Part shown: one piece after another, positions 50,698 through 59,123 of the stretch
Position numbering within the stretch: position 1 is the stretch's first letter
Layout: each line of letters opens with the position of its first letter
DNA from: Streptomyces sp. TSRI0107
GTDB taxonomy: Bacteria; Actinomycetota; Actinomycetes; Streptomycetales; Streptomycetaceae
Assembly (NCBI RefSeq): GCF_001905845.1
Contig: NZ_LIVZ01000007.1
Location: 186,001-250,000, forward strand
DNA: 64,000 nt
Reading direction: 5' to 3'
The notes under the pieces: model-generated
Told to the model about the DNA's origin: nothing
Seen by the model: only the letters and a program-made list of their open reading frames with translations
Database searches by the model: none
Made by a program: the position numbers and the translations under genes

Positions 50698-53187
50698 TCA
50701 CCTCCTGGCGATCCTGAGGAACGTCACGGAGTTCGCCGGGAAGGTGTAGGTGAACTTCCCGGCGACGCCCGTGAACGTGGACTTCACCGGGGTCACCGGG
50801 GTGTCCGTCTCGGTGTTCACGTCCTCGGGGTCGGCGGCCAGGGAGGTCACCCGGGCCCGCGAGGAGACCTTGGCGCCGCCCAGGTCGACCGCCGTACGGG
50901 CGGCCGTGGACTGAGCGTTGACGACCTTGACGATCAGCTCGCCGGTGCGCCGGTCCTCGGTGACGACCTGGCGGAACGGCTCGGCGGGCTTGTCGTCGGT
51001 GAAGCTGCCCCAGAGCTGTCCGTCCAGGTAGAGGCCGACCTGGCGGCCCCGCACCTTGATGTCGATGTCGTAGGCGCGGCCCGTCTCGATCGAGTGGGGC
51101 TTGGAGATCAGTGTGGACTTGCCGCCGTCCGAGGCCTGCTCGACGGCGGAGCTGGTGTTGTTCCAGCCGCCGAGGTTCCACCAGTAGTAGTTGCCGGTGT
51201 CCTTGACGCCGAAGGCGACGAGGAAGCCCTCCTTGCCGGACTTCTTGGTGGCCTTGACGTGCAGGTCGTAGTCCTTCCACCCGGGGTCGCCCGCGGTGAC
51301 CAGGGTGTTCTCGGCGGCGGCGTCGGTCTGGACGTAGGCGCCGTCCTGGACGCTCCAGCTGCCGGCGCCGGAGTGGGTCCACTTCGAGGCGTCACCGGAG
51401 AAGTCGTCGCCGAACAGGGTCGTGCCGTCGGCCGAGGTGACCTTCACGTCGTCGTAGGCGGCGCTGGTCGCCCAGGTGGACAGGCCGACCGCGCCGGTGA
51501 TCGGGCCACTGACGTCCGGGGTGCCGGTCGCGGTGGAGGGGATCACGCGGTCGCCCACGTTGTTCATGAACAGCTTCTGGACCTCGTAGCTCGCCGAGTT
51601 CCAGGAGGCCCGGTTGTTGAACCAGATCATGTCGGGGCGCCACTGCACGTAGTCCTCGTTGGCGAGCAGCGGGGCGTACGAGGCGAGCTTGACCACGTCC
51701 GCGTTGCGTTCCAGGCCGGTCATGAACGCGGCCTCGGCGAGGGCGTTCTTGAAGGCGTTGCCCTGGGAGGCGTACTCGCCGAGGAACACCTTGGGGCCCT
51801 GCCGGTCATAGGAGTCGTAGCGGTCGTTGTTCTGCAGGAACCACTGCGGGCTGTTGTAGTAGTGCTCGTCGACCATGTCGACGCCGCCCTCGCGGTTGAG
51901 CTTCCAGGCGGTGTCGAAGGTGGTTCCGGCGTCGTCCGGGCCGGAGTTGGAGATGACCGTGATGCCGGGGTACTTCGCCTCGATCGCGGCGCGGAACTTC
52001 TGGAAGCGGGCGAAGAACTCGTTCGGCAGGTTCTCCTCGTTGCCGACGCCGAGGTGCGTGAGGCCGAACGGCTTCGGGTGGCCCATCTCGGCGCGCAGCC
52101 CGCCCCACTTCGAGGTGGCCGGGCCGTTGGCGAACTCGATCAGGTCGAGGGTGTCCTGGATGTGCCGCCGCAGCAGTTCCTCGTCGTCGGTGGCCTTGTT
52201 CTGGCCGCAGCCGGTGACCAGGGCGGGGACGACGGGCAGCGGCATGGCGCCGATGTCCTCGGCGAAGCGGAAGTACTCGTAGTAGCCGAGGCCGTAGCTC
52301 TGGTTGTAGCCCCAGAAGTTGGCGTTGGTGGCGCGCTCCTCGACCGGGCCGACGGTGTCCTTCCACTGGTAGGACCGCTTGCGCTGCCAGCCGGAGGCCT
52401 CGCTGTAGTCCTCCATGGAGCCGGTGTTGACCAGGCAGCCGCCGGGGAAGCGGACGAAGGCGGGGTTCAGGGCCTCGATCTTCTCGGCGAGGTCCTTGCG
52501 CAGGCCGTTGGGCTGGTTCTTGTAGGTGTCGCGCGGGAACAGCGAGACCATGTCGAGCGCGGCGGCGCCGGAGGAGTGGACGGCGAGGCGGCCGCGGTTG
52601 CTGGTGCGGGTGGCGGTGAAGGCGGCGGTGTACTTGGCCCAGCCGCCCTCGGCGCTCACCCGGCGGGCGGTCGCCAGTTCGCCGGCGGCGTCCTTCAGGG
52701 AGACGGTGAGGGTGGTTGCGGCGTCGGCGCGGGCCCACACGGAGAAGTCGTACCGCTTGCCCTGCTCCACCCGGATCCCGGTGTTGTAGCCGGCGTTGCT
52801 GACGGACGAACCGGCGCCCAGGGCGAGGTAGTTGCGGTTGCGCTCGTTGAGCCGGCCGTCGTCGTTCACGACCTGCGCGGTGCCGGCGACCGTCCAGGAG
52901 GTCAGCGGGGTGTACGAGCCGTTGTCGGCGGTGGAGTACTCGAAGGACCGGTTCTGCACGAGTTCGGCGTACAGACCGCCGTCGGCCGCGCGGTTGATGT
53001 CCTCGAAGAAGACGCCGTACATCGTGTCGTCGATCTTCGCGCCGGTCGCGGACGGGTCGACGGTGATGGCGTAGTCGGTGACGGACTCGGCGTGCGCGGG
53101 CGCGGGCGCGAGCACGGAGGAGGCGGCCAGCGCGGCGGTCGCGGTCAGGCCGAGTCTCCAGCGGGTGGTGCGGGTGGTGCGTGACAT
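50698..53187 (-). CDS. Secreted alpha-L-arabinofuranosidase (GH51) with extra C-terminal domain
   Basis: 829 aa with a Sec signal peptide (about 1-38, ending APAHA). A CBM4_9-like beta module (about 75-200) precedes the GH51 barrel, in which LGVGNEENLPNEFF carries the acid/base Glu and KVFLGEYASQG the nucleophile Glu. Inserted near residues 565-680 is a concanavalin-like domain (LFGDDFSGDASKWTHSG, YYWWNLGGWNN), then the barrel-associated C-terminal beta domain. It trims arabinose from plant hemicellulose. ATG 53187 has CGGAGT upstream. A strong promoter and inverted repeat precede it. Confidence 0.92.
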   Translation of the reverse strand: MSRTTRTTRWRLGLTATAALAASSVLAPAPAHAESVTDYAITVDPSATGAKIDDTMYGVFFEDINRAADGGLYAELVQNRSFEYSTADNGSYTPLTSWTVAGTAQVVNDDGRLNERNRNYLALGAGSSVSNAGYNTGIRVEQGKRYDFSVWARADAATTLTVSLKDAAGELATARRVSAEGGWAKYTAAFTATRTSNRGRLAVHSSGAAALDMVSLFPRDTYKNQPNGLRKDLAEKIEALNPAFVRFPGGCLVNTGSMEDYSEASGWQRKRSYQWKDTVGPVEERATNANFWGYNQSYGLGYYEYFRFAEDIGAMPLPVVPALVTGCGQNKATDDEELLRRHIQDTLDLIEFANGPATSKWGGLRAEMGHPKPFGLTHLGVGNEENLPNEFFARFQKFRAAIEAKYPGITVISNSGPDDAGTTFDTAWKLNREGGVDMVDEHYYNSPQWFLQNNDRYDSYDRQGPKVFLGEYASQGNAFKNALAEAAFMTGLERNADVVKLASYAPLLANEDYVQWRPDMIWFNNRASWNSASYEVQKLFMNNVGDRVIPSTATGTPDVSGPITGAVGLSTWATSAAYDDVKVTSADGTTLFGDDFSGDASKWTHSGAGSWSVQDGAYVQTDAAAENTLVTAGDPGWKDYDLHVKATKKSGKEGFLVAFGVKDTGNYYWWNLGGWNNTSSAVEQASDGGKSTLISKPHSIETGRAYDIDIKVRGRQVGLYLDGQLWGSFTDDKPAEPFRQVVTEDRRTGELIVKVVNAQSTAARTAVDLGGAKVSSRARVTSLAADPEDVNTETDTPVTPVKSTFTGVAGKFTYTFPANSVTFLRIARR

Positions 53188-53222
53188 GGATACTCCGCGG
53201 CTCTTTGCTCCGGAAAGGAGTT

Positions 53223-53289
53223 GTTCGAAATATCGGACATTGGTCAGCACTTCGAACGGCAAGATAGGGAGGGGGCGGGTACGCGTCAA
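53223..53289 (-). promoter_or_regulatory. Promoter and inverted repeat of the arabinofuranosidase gene
   Basis: Minus strand TTGACG (53284-53289), 17-nt spacer, TATCTT (53261-53266). Downstream, GTTCGAA (53223-53229) and TTCGAAC (53251-53257) form a perfect 7-bp inverted repeat 21 nt apart, next to the transcription start, where a repressor or CRP-like factor could bind. Confidence 0.65.
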
Positions 53290-53329
53290 TGGGTCACGCA
53301 GGAACGGACGGGACGGAGAGTCGTACGCG

Positions 53330-53776
53330 ATGGGCGAGTTCTGGCCAGTGCCCAAGGTGCTGGCGTTTCTGGCCGGGAAGTGGGAGGTGACGCGTTCCGT
53401 GCGGGATCTCGCGGGCGGGGACGCGGGGCGGTTCACCGGGACGACGGTTTTCAGCCCGCTCGAGGGCGGCGGCCTGCTCCATCACGAGTCCGGGACGTTC
53501 ACCTGGCAGGGCGTCTCCCGGCCCGCCGAGCGGACCCTGCGCTTCCTGCCGGGACCGGACGGCACCGGGACGGCCGACGTGCGGTTCGCGGACGGCCGGC
53601 CGTTCCACGACCTGGACCTGACGTCCGGGCACTGGGTCACCGACCACCCCTGCGCGGCCGACCTCTACCGCGGGGAGTTCACGGTCCGGGACGCGGACCA
53701 CTGGCGGACGGTATGGCGGGTCGGGGGACCGGCCAAGGACCTGGTCCTGACGACGGACTACGCGCGCGTGGGCTGA
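53330..53776 (+). CDS. DUF6314-like conserved protein
   Basis: 148 aa. A beta-barrel-like sequence starting LAFLAGKWEVTRSVRD with TGTTVFSPLEGGGLLHHESGTF and ending in DHWRTVWRVGGPAKDLVLTTDY, the look of lipocalin-like small-molecule-binding proteins. Length and motif order match DUF6314 proteins as I remember them. ATG 53330 has GGAGAG about ten nt upstream. Its 3' end overlaps the end of the convergent histidine-phosphatase-like gene by 19 nt. Function unknown. Confidence 0.8.
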   Translation: MGEFWPVPKVLAFLAGKWEVTRSVRDLAGGDAGRFTGTTVFSPLEGGGLLHHESGTFTWQGVSRPAERTLRFLPGPDGTGTADVRFADGRPFHDLDLTSGHWVTDHPCAADLYRGEFTVRDADHWRTVWRVGGPAKDLVLTTDYARVG

Positions 53777-54351
53777 GCCCGGCAGCCGTCGAGACGCAGG
53801 TTCCAGCGGCCCGCGTGCCCCGTCACGGTGGTCGTCGACAGCGGACGGACGTCGATGTTCCAGTACGTCGACGGCGGCGCCTTCAGCGCGTACACCAGCG
53901 CCGCGCGGATCACCGACGGCTCCGCCACCGCGACGATCCCGCAGCCGTCCTCCACCGGCCGGGTGTCCAGCCAGCCGCCGACGCGGCCGATGAAGGCGAG
54001 CAGCGGCTCACCGCCGTGCGGGTTGCCGCGCGGGTCCGCCAGCCACGCGTCCACCGCCTGGGGCTCGCGGGCCATCGCCTCGCCGAGGGTCAGCCCGCGC
54101 CACCGGCCCATGTCGCAGTCCCGCAGCGCGAGCTGAGCCAGCGGGGCGTAGCCCAGGGCGTCGCCGGTGGCGCGGCTGCGCGGCGTGGGCGAGCAGTAGC
54201 GCAGCTCGGCCGCCGCCAGCGGCAGCAGCTCGGGGGCGACGCGCTCCACCTCGTCCCAGCCCGCCTGGTCCAGCGGCCGGTCGTCCTCGAAGCGCTCCGC
54301 GAGCAGCGGGGAGCTGCGCGCGGCGGCGACGAACGTGACCCGAAGTGCCAT
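53758..54351 (-). CDS. Histidine-phosphatase-fold protein with degenerate active site
   Basis: 197 aa. The overall phosphoglycerate-mutase-like pattern is kept (YCSPTPRSRATGDALGY, RDCDMGRWRGLTLGEAMAREP, GGEPLLAFIGRVGGWL). However, the N-terminal RHG motif that holds the phosphorylated His is replaced by AAARS, and the second His region reads VAVAEPSVIRAA. It is therefore probably not a normal phosphatase. The 3' end overlaps the DUF6314-like gene antisense by 19 nt. In other Streptomyces similar proteins are often near cobalt-transport genes, which are not seen here. Confidence 0.82.
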   Translation of the reverse strand: MALRVTFVAAARSSPLLAERFEDDRPLDQAGWDEVERVAPELLPLAAAELRYCSPTPRSRATGDALGYAPLAQLALRDCDMGRWRGLTLGEAMAREPQAVDAWLADPRGNPHGGEPLLAFIGRVGGWLDTRPVEDGCGIVAVAEPSVIRAALVYALKAPPSTYWNIDVRPLSTTTVTGHAGRWNLRLDGCRAQPTRA

Positions 54352-54424
54352 GCGGGGATGGTGAGCCGCGCGCGTACCCGGGTCAAGGGGTGGACGCCAG
54401 GGGTTACCCAGGGTTTACCCCGGC

Positions 54425-54865
54425 TCACCGGTCGAAGTGGAGCGCCATCCACTGGTCGGGCCGCTCCAGCGGCGCGAATCCGAGCTTCTCGTACACCGCG
54501 TGCGCGTCGTGCGTGGCGAGCAGGATCCGCCGCAGCCCGTACGGCCGCAGCTCCTCCCGTACGGCGCCCACCAGCGCGGTCCCCACGCCCTTGCCCCGCA
54601 CCGACGGGTCGACGTAGACGTCGCACAGCCAGGCGAAGGTCGCCCGGTCGGTGATGATCCGGGCGTACGCCACCTGCTCCCCCGAGGCCGTGTCGTACAC
54701 CCCGAAGTTGAGCGACCCGGCGATGGCCCGGTCCTGCTTCTCGCGGGGCCGTCCGAGAGCCCAGTAGGCGTCGGTGGACAGCCACCGGTGCACGCGGTCG
54801 GCGTCGACGCGCTCGGGGTCGGTGGAGATCTCGTAGCCGTCGGGGAGGCGAAGGGTGTCGTCCAT
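54425..54865 (-). CDS. GNAT N-acetyltransferase
   Basis: 146 aa. Start YEISTDPERVDADRVHRWLSTDAYWALGR, acetyl-CoA loop VDPSVRGKGVGTALVGAV and end LATHDAHAVYEKLGFAPL. This belongs to the small GNAT group with a conserved tryptophan/Tyr at the N-terminal helix. No Shine-Dalgarno was seen at ATG 54865. Substrate unknown. Confidence 0.9.
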   Translation of the reverse strand: MDDTLRLPDGYEISTDPERVDADRVHRWLSTDAYWALGRPREKQDRAIAGSLNFGVYDTASGEQVAYARIITDRATFAWLCDVYVDPSVRGKGVGTALVGAVREELRPYGLRRILLATHDAHAVYEKLGFAPLERPDQWMALHFDR

Positions 54866-54985
54866 GGCAGGAGGTTGGCAGCTCCGGGACGTCGGGGTCG
54901 AACGAATTGCCCGGGGCGCTTCCGACGAGGTGCCCGGCGGTGCGCTTCGGACCATTTGCCCGGCGGGGCTCTTCGGACGATCCGC

Positions 54986-56428
54986 CTACAGCACCTCGTC
55001 GCAGGCCGTCCGCAACCGCCGCACCCCCTCCGCGATCTCGCCCGTCCCGGCGACCGCCGCGAAGCTCAGCCGCAGATGGGCGGCGGGCGGCTCGGCGCTG
55101 AAGTAGGGGCGGCCGGGGGTGACGGCGACGCCCGCGCGCAGCGCCGCCGCCGTCAGGGCCGCCTCGTCGGTGCCCTCGGGCAGCCGGGGCCACAGGTGGT
55201 AGCCGCCGCTGGGGATGTGCGGCAGCGCCAGCTCGGGCAGCCGCAGCCGCAGCGCGGAGACCATGGCGTCGCGCCGGATTCTCAGCTCGGCGGAGACCGC
55301 GCGCAGATGACGCGGCCAGGCCGGCGAGCCGACCAGCTCCAGCGCCGCCTCCTGGAGCGGCCGGGGCACGAAGAAGGTCTCGACGACCTGGATGGCGCGC
55401 AGCCGCTCCAGGACCGGGCCCCGGGCGGCCAGCGCGCTCACCCGGAAGCTGGGCGAGGTGGCCTTGGTCAGCGAGCAGACGTGGACGACGACGCCGTCGG
55501 GGTCGTCTGCCACCAGCGGGCGCGGCAGCGGCGGCGCGTCCTCGTGCACGAGGCGGCGCACGAAGTCGTCCTCGACGACGAACGCCCCGGCCGCCCGCGC
55601 GATCCGCAGCACCTCGCCCCGCCGCTCGGGGGCGAGGACGGCGCCGGTGGGGTTCTGGAACAGCGGCTGGCAGACGAGGACCCGGGCGCCGGTGGCCCGG
55701 AACGCGTCGGCGAGCAGGGCCGGGCGGACCCCGTCGGCGTCCACCGGGACCGGCACCGGCCGCAGGCCCGCCGCCCGGGCGATGGCGAGCATGCCCGGGT
55801 ACGTCGGCGACTCCACGAGCACCGGCGCCCCGGGCGGGGCGAGCGCGCGCAGGGCGGTGGTGAGCGCGGACTGGCCGCCCGCGGTGATCAGCACCTCGGC
55901 CGCGGTGACCGCACCGCCGGGGCCGCCGATGCTGCGCGCGAACCACTCCCGCAGCTCCGGCAGCCCTTCCATCGGCGGCCGCCCCCAGGCGCCGGGCCGG
56001 CGGCCCGCTCGGGACAGCGCGGCGGCCATCGCCCGCTCGGGCTGCAGGGAGGGGTGCAGGTAGCCGCCGTTGAACTCGATCACGCCGGGTGACGGTGCGG
56101 CGAGGGAGACCAGCACCCCGGAGGCGTCCACGGAGCGCGGGACGGCCTCGGCGGCGCCGTCGGCGCTCAGCGTCAGTTCCTGCCACGAGGTGTCCCCGGC
56201 GGGCGCGGCGGCGGGGCGCGGCCCGGCCCGGAACGCCCCGGCGCCGGGGCGGGTCACCACCAGCCCCTCGGCGGCGAGCTGGGCGAGCGCCCGGGAGACG
56301 GTCACCGGGCTCACCCGGAACCGCTCCACCAGGGACCGGCTCGACGGCAGCTTTCCGCCTGGAGAGTAGCGGTCCAGCTCCCTTCGCAGCTGTTCCGCCA
56401 GTTCACCGACACTGCTACGCTCTTGCAT
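54986..56428 (-). CDS. MocR-family regulator (GntR domain fused to aminotransferase)
   Basis: 480 aa. GntR winged helix (about 8-72: GGKLPSSRSLVERFRVSPVTVSRALAQLAAEGLV) joined to a fold-type I aminotransferase domain. The latter has NPTGAV, the PLP Lys in CSLTKATSPSFRVSAL and the Arg in LRLSFA. MocR proteins sense PLP or an amino acid and act on an adjacent divergent gene. Here that neighbour is an EamA-type transporter whose ATG overlaps this ATG (CATG, 56426-56429). TACTCT lies 8 nt upstream, consistent with leaderless translation. Confidence 0.93.
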   Translation of the reverse strand: MQERSSVGELAEQLRRELDRYSPGGKLPSSRSLVERFRVSPVTVSRALAQLAAEGLVVTRPGAGAFRAGPRPAAAPAGDTSWQELTLSADGAAEAVPRSVDASGVLVSLAAPSPGVIEFNGGYLHPSLQPERAMAAALSRAGRRPGAWGRPPMEGLPELREWFARSIGGPGGAVTAAEVLITAGGQSALTTALRALAPPGAPVLVESPTYPGMLAIARAAGLRPVPVPVDADGVRPALLADAFRATGARVLVCQPLFQNPTGAVLAPERRGEVLRIARAAGAFVVEDDFVRRLVHEDAPPLPRPLVADDPDGVVVHVCSLTKATSPSFRVSALAARGPVLERLRAIQVVETFFVPRPLQEAALELVGSPAWPRHLRAVSAELRIRRDAMVSALRLRLPELALPHIPSGGYHLWPRLPEGTDEAALTAAALRAGVAVTPGRPYFSAEPPAAHLRLSFAAVAGTGEIAEGVRRLRTACDEVL

Positions 56429-56444
56429 GAGAGCACAGAGTAGC
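56414..56444. promoter_or_regulatory. Shared divergent promoter/operator of the MocR and EamA genes
   Basis: GCTCT (56419-56423) and AGAGC (56430-56434) are perfect inverted arms around TGCATG, which contains both start codons. Outer GCTAC (56414-56418) and GTAGC (56440-56444) add a second, off-centre pair. Minus-strand -10 TACTCT (56437-56442) and plus-strand -10 TACGCT (56416-56421) lie within it. Confidence 0.65.
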
Positions 56445-57377
56445 GCTACCAAGCCGACCGCGATAGCAGTCGACGCCCCGCCCACAGGCCCGTCCACCGG
56501 TCCGGCCGCCGTCCCGGCCCGCGCCACGGCGGGCACCCTCCAGGCGGCCCTCGGCGTCATCGCCTTCTCGCTCACCTTCCCCGCCACCGCGTGGGGGCTG
56601 GAGGGCTTCGGGCCCTGGTCGCTGGTCGCCGTGCGCAGTGTGCTGGCCGCGCTGATCGCGGGCGGCTGCCTGCTGGCCCTGCGGGTGCCGCTGCCGGCCC
56701 GCGAGCACCTTCCCGGCCTTGCCGTGGTCGCCGCCGGCGTGGTCATCGGGTTCCCGATGCTGACCACGCTCGCCCTCCAGACCTCGACCACCGCACACGC
56801 CGCCGTCGTGGTCGGGCTCCTGCCGCTGACGACGGCCGCGCTGTCCGCGCTGCGCGTCGGCAGCCGCCCCTCGCGCACCTTCTGGACGGCGGCCCTCGCC
56901 GGTGCCGCGGCGGTGGGCGTGTTCACCGTGCAGCAGAGCGGCGGCGGCCTGAGCACCGCCGACCTCTACCTCTTCGGCGCGCTGCTGGTGTGCGCGGCCG
57001 GCTACACCGAGGGCGGCCGGCTGGCCCGGGTCATGCCGGGCTGGCAGGTCGTCGGCTGGGCGCTGGTGCTGTGCCTGCCGCTGAGCGTCCCGGCCACCGC
57101 GATCGCGCTGTCGTACGAGCCGGTGACGCTCACCGCGCACGCCGTGGCCGGGGTGCTGTGGGTCGCGGCGGGGTCGCAGTTCCTGGGGCTGGTCGTCTGG
57201 TACCGGGGCATGGCGGCCATCGGCATCCCCAAGGCCAGCCAGTTGCAGTTGGCCCAGCCGCTGCTCACACTGGTGTGGTCGGTGCTGCTGCTGGGCGAGC
57301 ACCTGACAGTGGCCGCCCCGCTGACGGCCGCGGCCGTGCTCGTCTGCATCGCCGTCACCCAACGGGCGCGAGGCTGA
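56427..57377 (+). CDS. EamA/DMT-superfamily metabolite exporter
   Basis: 316 aa with about ten hydrophobic helices in two repeated EamA halves. The C-terminal one has PKASQLQLAQPLLTLVWSVLLLGE, the conserved end of this family. A polar 35-residue tail precedes helix 1. TACGCT ends 5 nt before the ATG and there is no Shine-Dalgarno. Divergent from the MocR regulator, so the pump is probably induced by a metabolite that MocR recognises. Confidence 0.92.
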   Translation: MRAQSSATKPTAIAVDAPPTGPSTGPAAVPARATAGTLQAALGVIAFSLTFPATAWGLEGFGPWSLVAVRSVLAALIAGGCLLALRVPLPAREHLPGLAVVAAGVVIGFPMLTTLALQTSTTAHAAVVVGLLPLTTAALSALRVGSRPSRTFWTAALAGAAAVGVFTVQQSGGGLSTADLYLFGALLVCAAGYTEGGRLARVMPGWQVVGWALVLCLPLSVPATAIALSYEPVTLTAHAVAGVLWVAAGSQFLGLVVWYRGMAAIGIPKASQLQLAQPLLTLVWSVLLLGEHLTVAAPLTAAAVLVCIAVTQRARG

Positions 57378-57467
57378 GCGGCGTACGCCGCCGGGTTCCG
57401 CCCGGCGCCCACCGCAGTGGACTCGAGGCCACGGACCGCTGCTCCGTCGATGGTGAGGAGGCCACAG

Positions 57468-57674
57468 ATGCGCGCAAGCGTGGGCGACCAGCTTGTCCAG
57501 CACGGCAGGGTGGTCGGACAGCACGACAAGGTCGGCGAGATCGTGGAAGTGCTCGGCCAGGAGGGCAACCCCCCGTACCGCGTCCGGTTCCAGGACGGGC
57601 ACGAGGGTCTGTGCTCCCCGGGCCCCGACACCGAGATCCGGCACCGGGACACCCACCCGATGACCGGTCAGTGA
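57468..57674 (+). CDS. DUF1918-domain protein
   Basis: 68 aa, one small SH3-like beta domain: VGDQLVQHGRVVGQHDKVGEIVEVLG, then PPYRVRFQDGHEGLCSPGPDTEI. The ATG has AGGAGG seven nt upstream. DUF1918 proteins are widespread in actinobacteria and have no assigned role. Confidence 0.9.
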   Translation: MRASVGDQLVQHGRVVGQHDKVGEIVEVLGQEGNPPYRVRFQDGHEGLCSPGPDTEIRHRDTHPMTGQ

Positions 57675-57696
57675 TCCAGGGCGCGGGATTCGCCGG

Positions 57697-58947
57697 TCAC
57701 TGGTAGTGGTCGGCGATCACCCGCGCCAGCGCGCCGTACGGGTCCGCCACCACCTCTTCGGCGGCGAAGAACACATGCCCGCCGACCTCCGGGTACCTGG
57801 ACGCCAGCGTCAGGTGCCGGGACAGCTCGGCCGGGTCCTGCCAGGCCGCGGGCTGCGCGGGGTCACCGGCCTTGTACAGGGCCTCCCCGAAGTAGAGCCG
57901 GGTTCCGGTGCCCCGGGCGGTCTTCGCCCACCACGGGACCAGGGTGGCGTAGTCGGCGGCGGCGAAGCCGATGTGCCAGTACAGCTGCGGGCAGATGTAG
58001 TCCACCCAGTTCTCCCGCACCCATTTGCGGGTGTCCGCGTACAGGTCGTCGTAGGTCTGGAGGGCCTTGGTGTCCGAGCCGCGCGGGTCGGTCTCGGCGT
58101 TGCGCCACACCCCGAAGGGGCTGATCCCGAACCGGGTCCCGGGCCGCACCTCCCGGATGCCGGTCGCCATCCCGTGCACCAGCCGGTCGATGTTGTCGCG
58201 CCGCCAGTCGGCCCGGTTGGTGAAGTCGCCGCCGTGGGCGTCGTAGGCCGCGTCGTCGTCGAAGCTGTGGCCCGGCACCGGGTACGGGTAGAAGTAGTCG
58301 TCGAAGTGGACGGCGTCGACCGGGTACTTCTCGACCGCGTCGAGCATCGCGGTCCGCACGAAGGTACGGACCTCGGGCAGCCCCGGGTTGTAGTAGAGCT
58401 TCCCGGCGTACGTCACCACCCACCCGGGATTCCTGCGGGCCGGGTGGGTGGGCGTGAGCCGGGTGAGGTCCGCGTGGGTGGCGACCCGCAGCGGGTTGAA
58501 CCAGGCGTGCAGCTCCAGGCCGCGCGCGTGCGCCTCGGCGACGGCCGTGCCGAGCGGGTCCCAGCCGGGGTCCCCGCCCTGGGTGCCGGTGAGGACCTGC
58601 GACCAGGGCTCGTACGGCGAGGGCCACAGCGCGTCGGCGGCCGGCCGCACCTGGAAGATCACCGTGTTGAGGCGGCGCCGTACGGCCGCGTCGAGCAGGG
58701 CGATCAGCTCCGCGCGCTGCTCGGCGGCGCTCAGACCGGTGCGGGAGGGCCAGTCCCGGTTGGCGACGGTCGCCAGCCACACGCCGCGCATCTCGTCGGT
58801 CACCGCACCGCCCGCCGCGTCCCTCGCCTCGCCGTCCGCCCGTGGCCCCCCGCCCGGCCGCCTGGGGGCCGCCGAGGCGCCGTCCCCCGTCATGGCCAGG
58901 GCCGACAGCGCGGCGGCCGCGAACACCCGACGTGTCATACGTCCCAT
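57697..58947 (-). CDS. Secreted glycosyl-hydrolase-like family 10 protein (DUF187/YngK)
   Basis: 416 aa with a Tat-type signal peptide (MTRRVFAAAALSALA). The domain shows EMRGVWLATVANRDWPS, VIFQVRPAADALWPSPYEPWS, LELHAWFNPLRV, VDAVHFDDYFYPYP and ICPQLYWHIGF, typical of the GHL10 group. The Asp pair in HFDDYF is a probable catalytic or binding site. It likely acts on a cell-wall or environmental polysaccharide, though the substrate is unknown. An alternative ATG is at 58938. Confidence 0.9.
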   Translation of the reverse strand: MGRMTRRVFAAAALSALAMTGDGASAAPRRPGGGPRADGEARDAAGGAVTDEMRGVWLATVANRDWPSRTGLSAAEQRAELIALLDAAVRRRLNTVIFQVRPAADALWPSPYEPWSQVLTGTQGGDPGWDPLGTAVAEAHARGLELHAWFNPLRVATHADLTRLTPTHPARRNPGWVVTYAGKLYYNPGLPEVRTFVRTAMLDAVEKYPVDAVHFDDYFYPYPVPGHSFDDDAAYDAHGGDFTNRADWRRDNIDRLVHGMATGIREVRPGTRFGISPFGVWRNAETDPRGSDTKALQTYDDLYADTRKWVRENWVDYICPQLYWHIGFAAADYATLVPWWAKTARGTGTRLYFGEALYKAGDPAQPAAWQDPAELSRHLTLASRYPEVGGHVFFAAEEVVADPYGALARVIADHYQ

Positions 58948-59123
58948 GCGAACACCCCCATACGCCGCGTCTCCACGCGGTCACGATCCGTTGCCGCGCC
59001 CAGAATGCCCGACCCCGGCGATCGATCATCGATACTTGGCGGTAACGTGCACGAACGGAGCAGGCACGTGCAGGCCCCGGGACCCGGCGGACCTGACGAG
59101 CATGGATCAGCGAAGGGGACGAT

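Noticed and set aside
49439..50749. A second plus-strand frame overlapping the cysteine desulfurase
   Set aside because: Arg/Gly/Pro-rich frame-shifted shadow of the true desulfurase gene.
53188..53436. An 83-codon N-terminal extension of the arabinofuranosidase
   Set aside because: It runs through the promoter, and the signal peptide begins exactly at the ATG at 53187 with a ribosome site.
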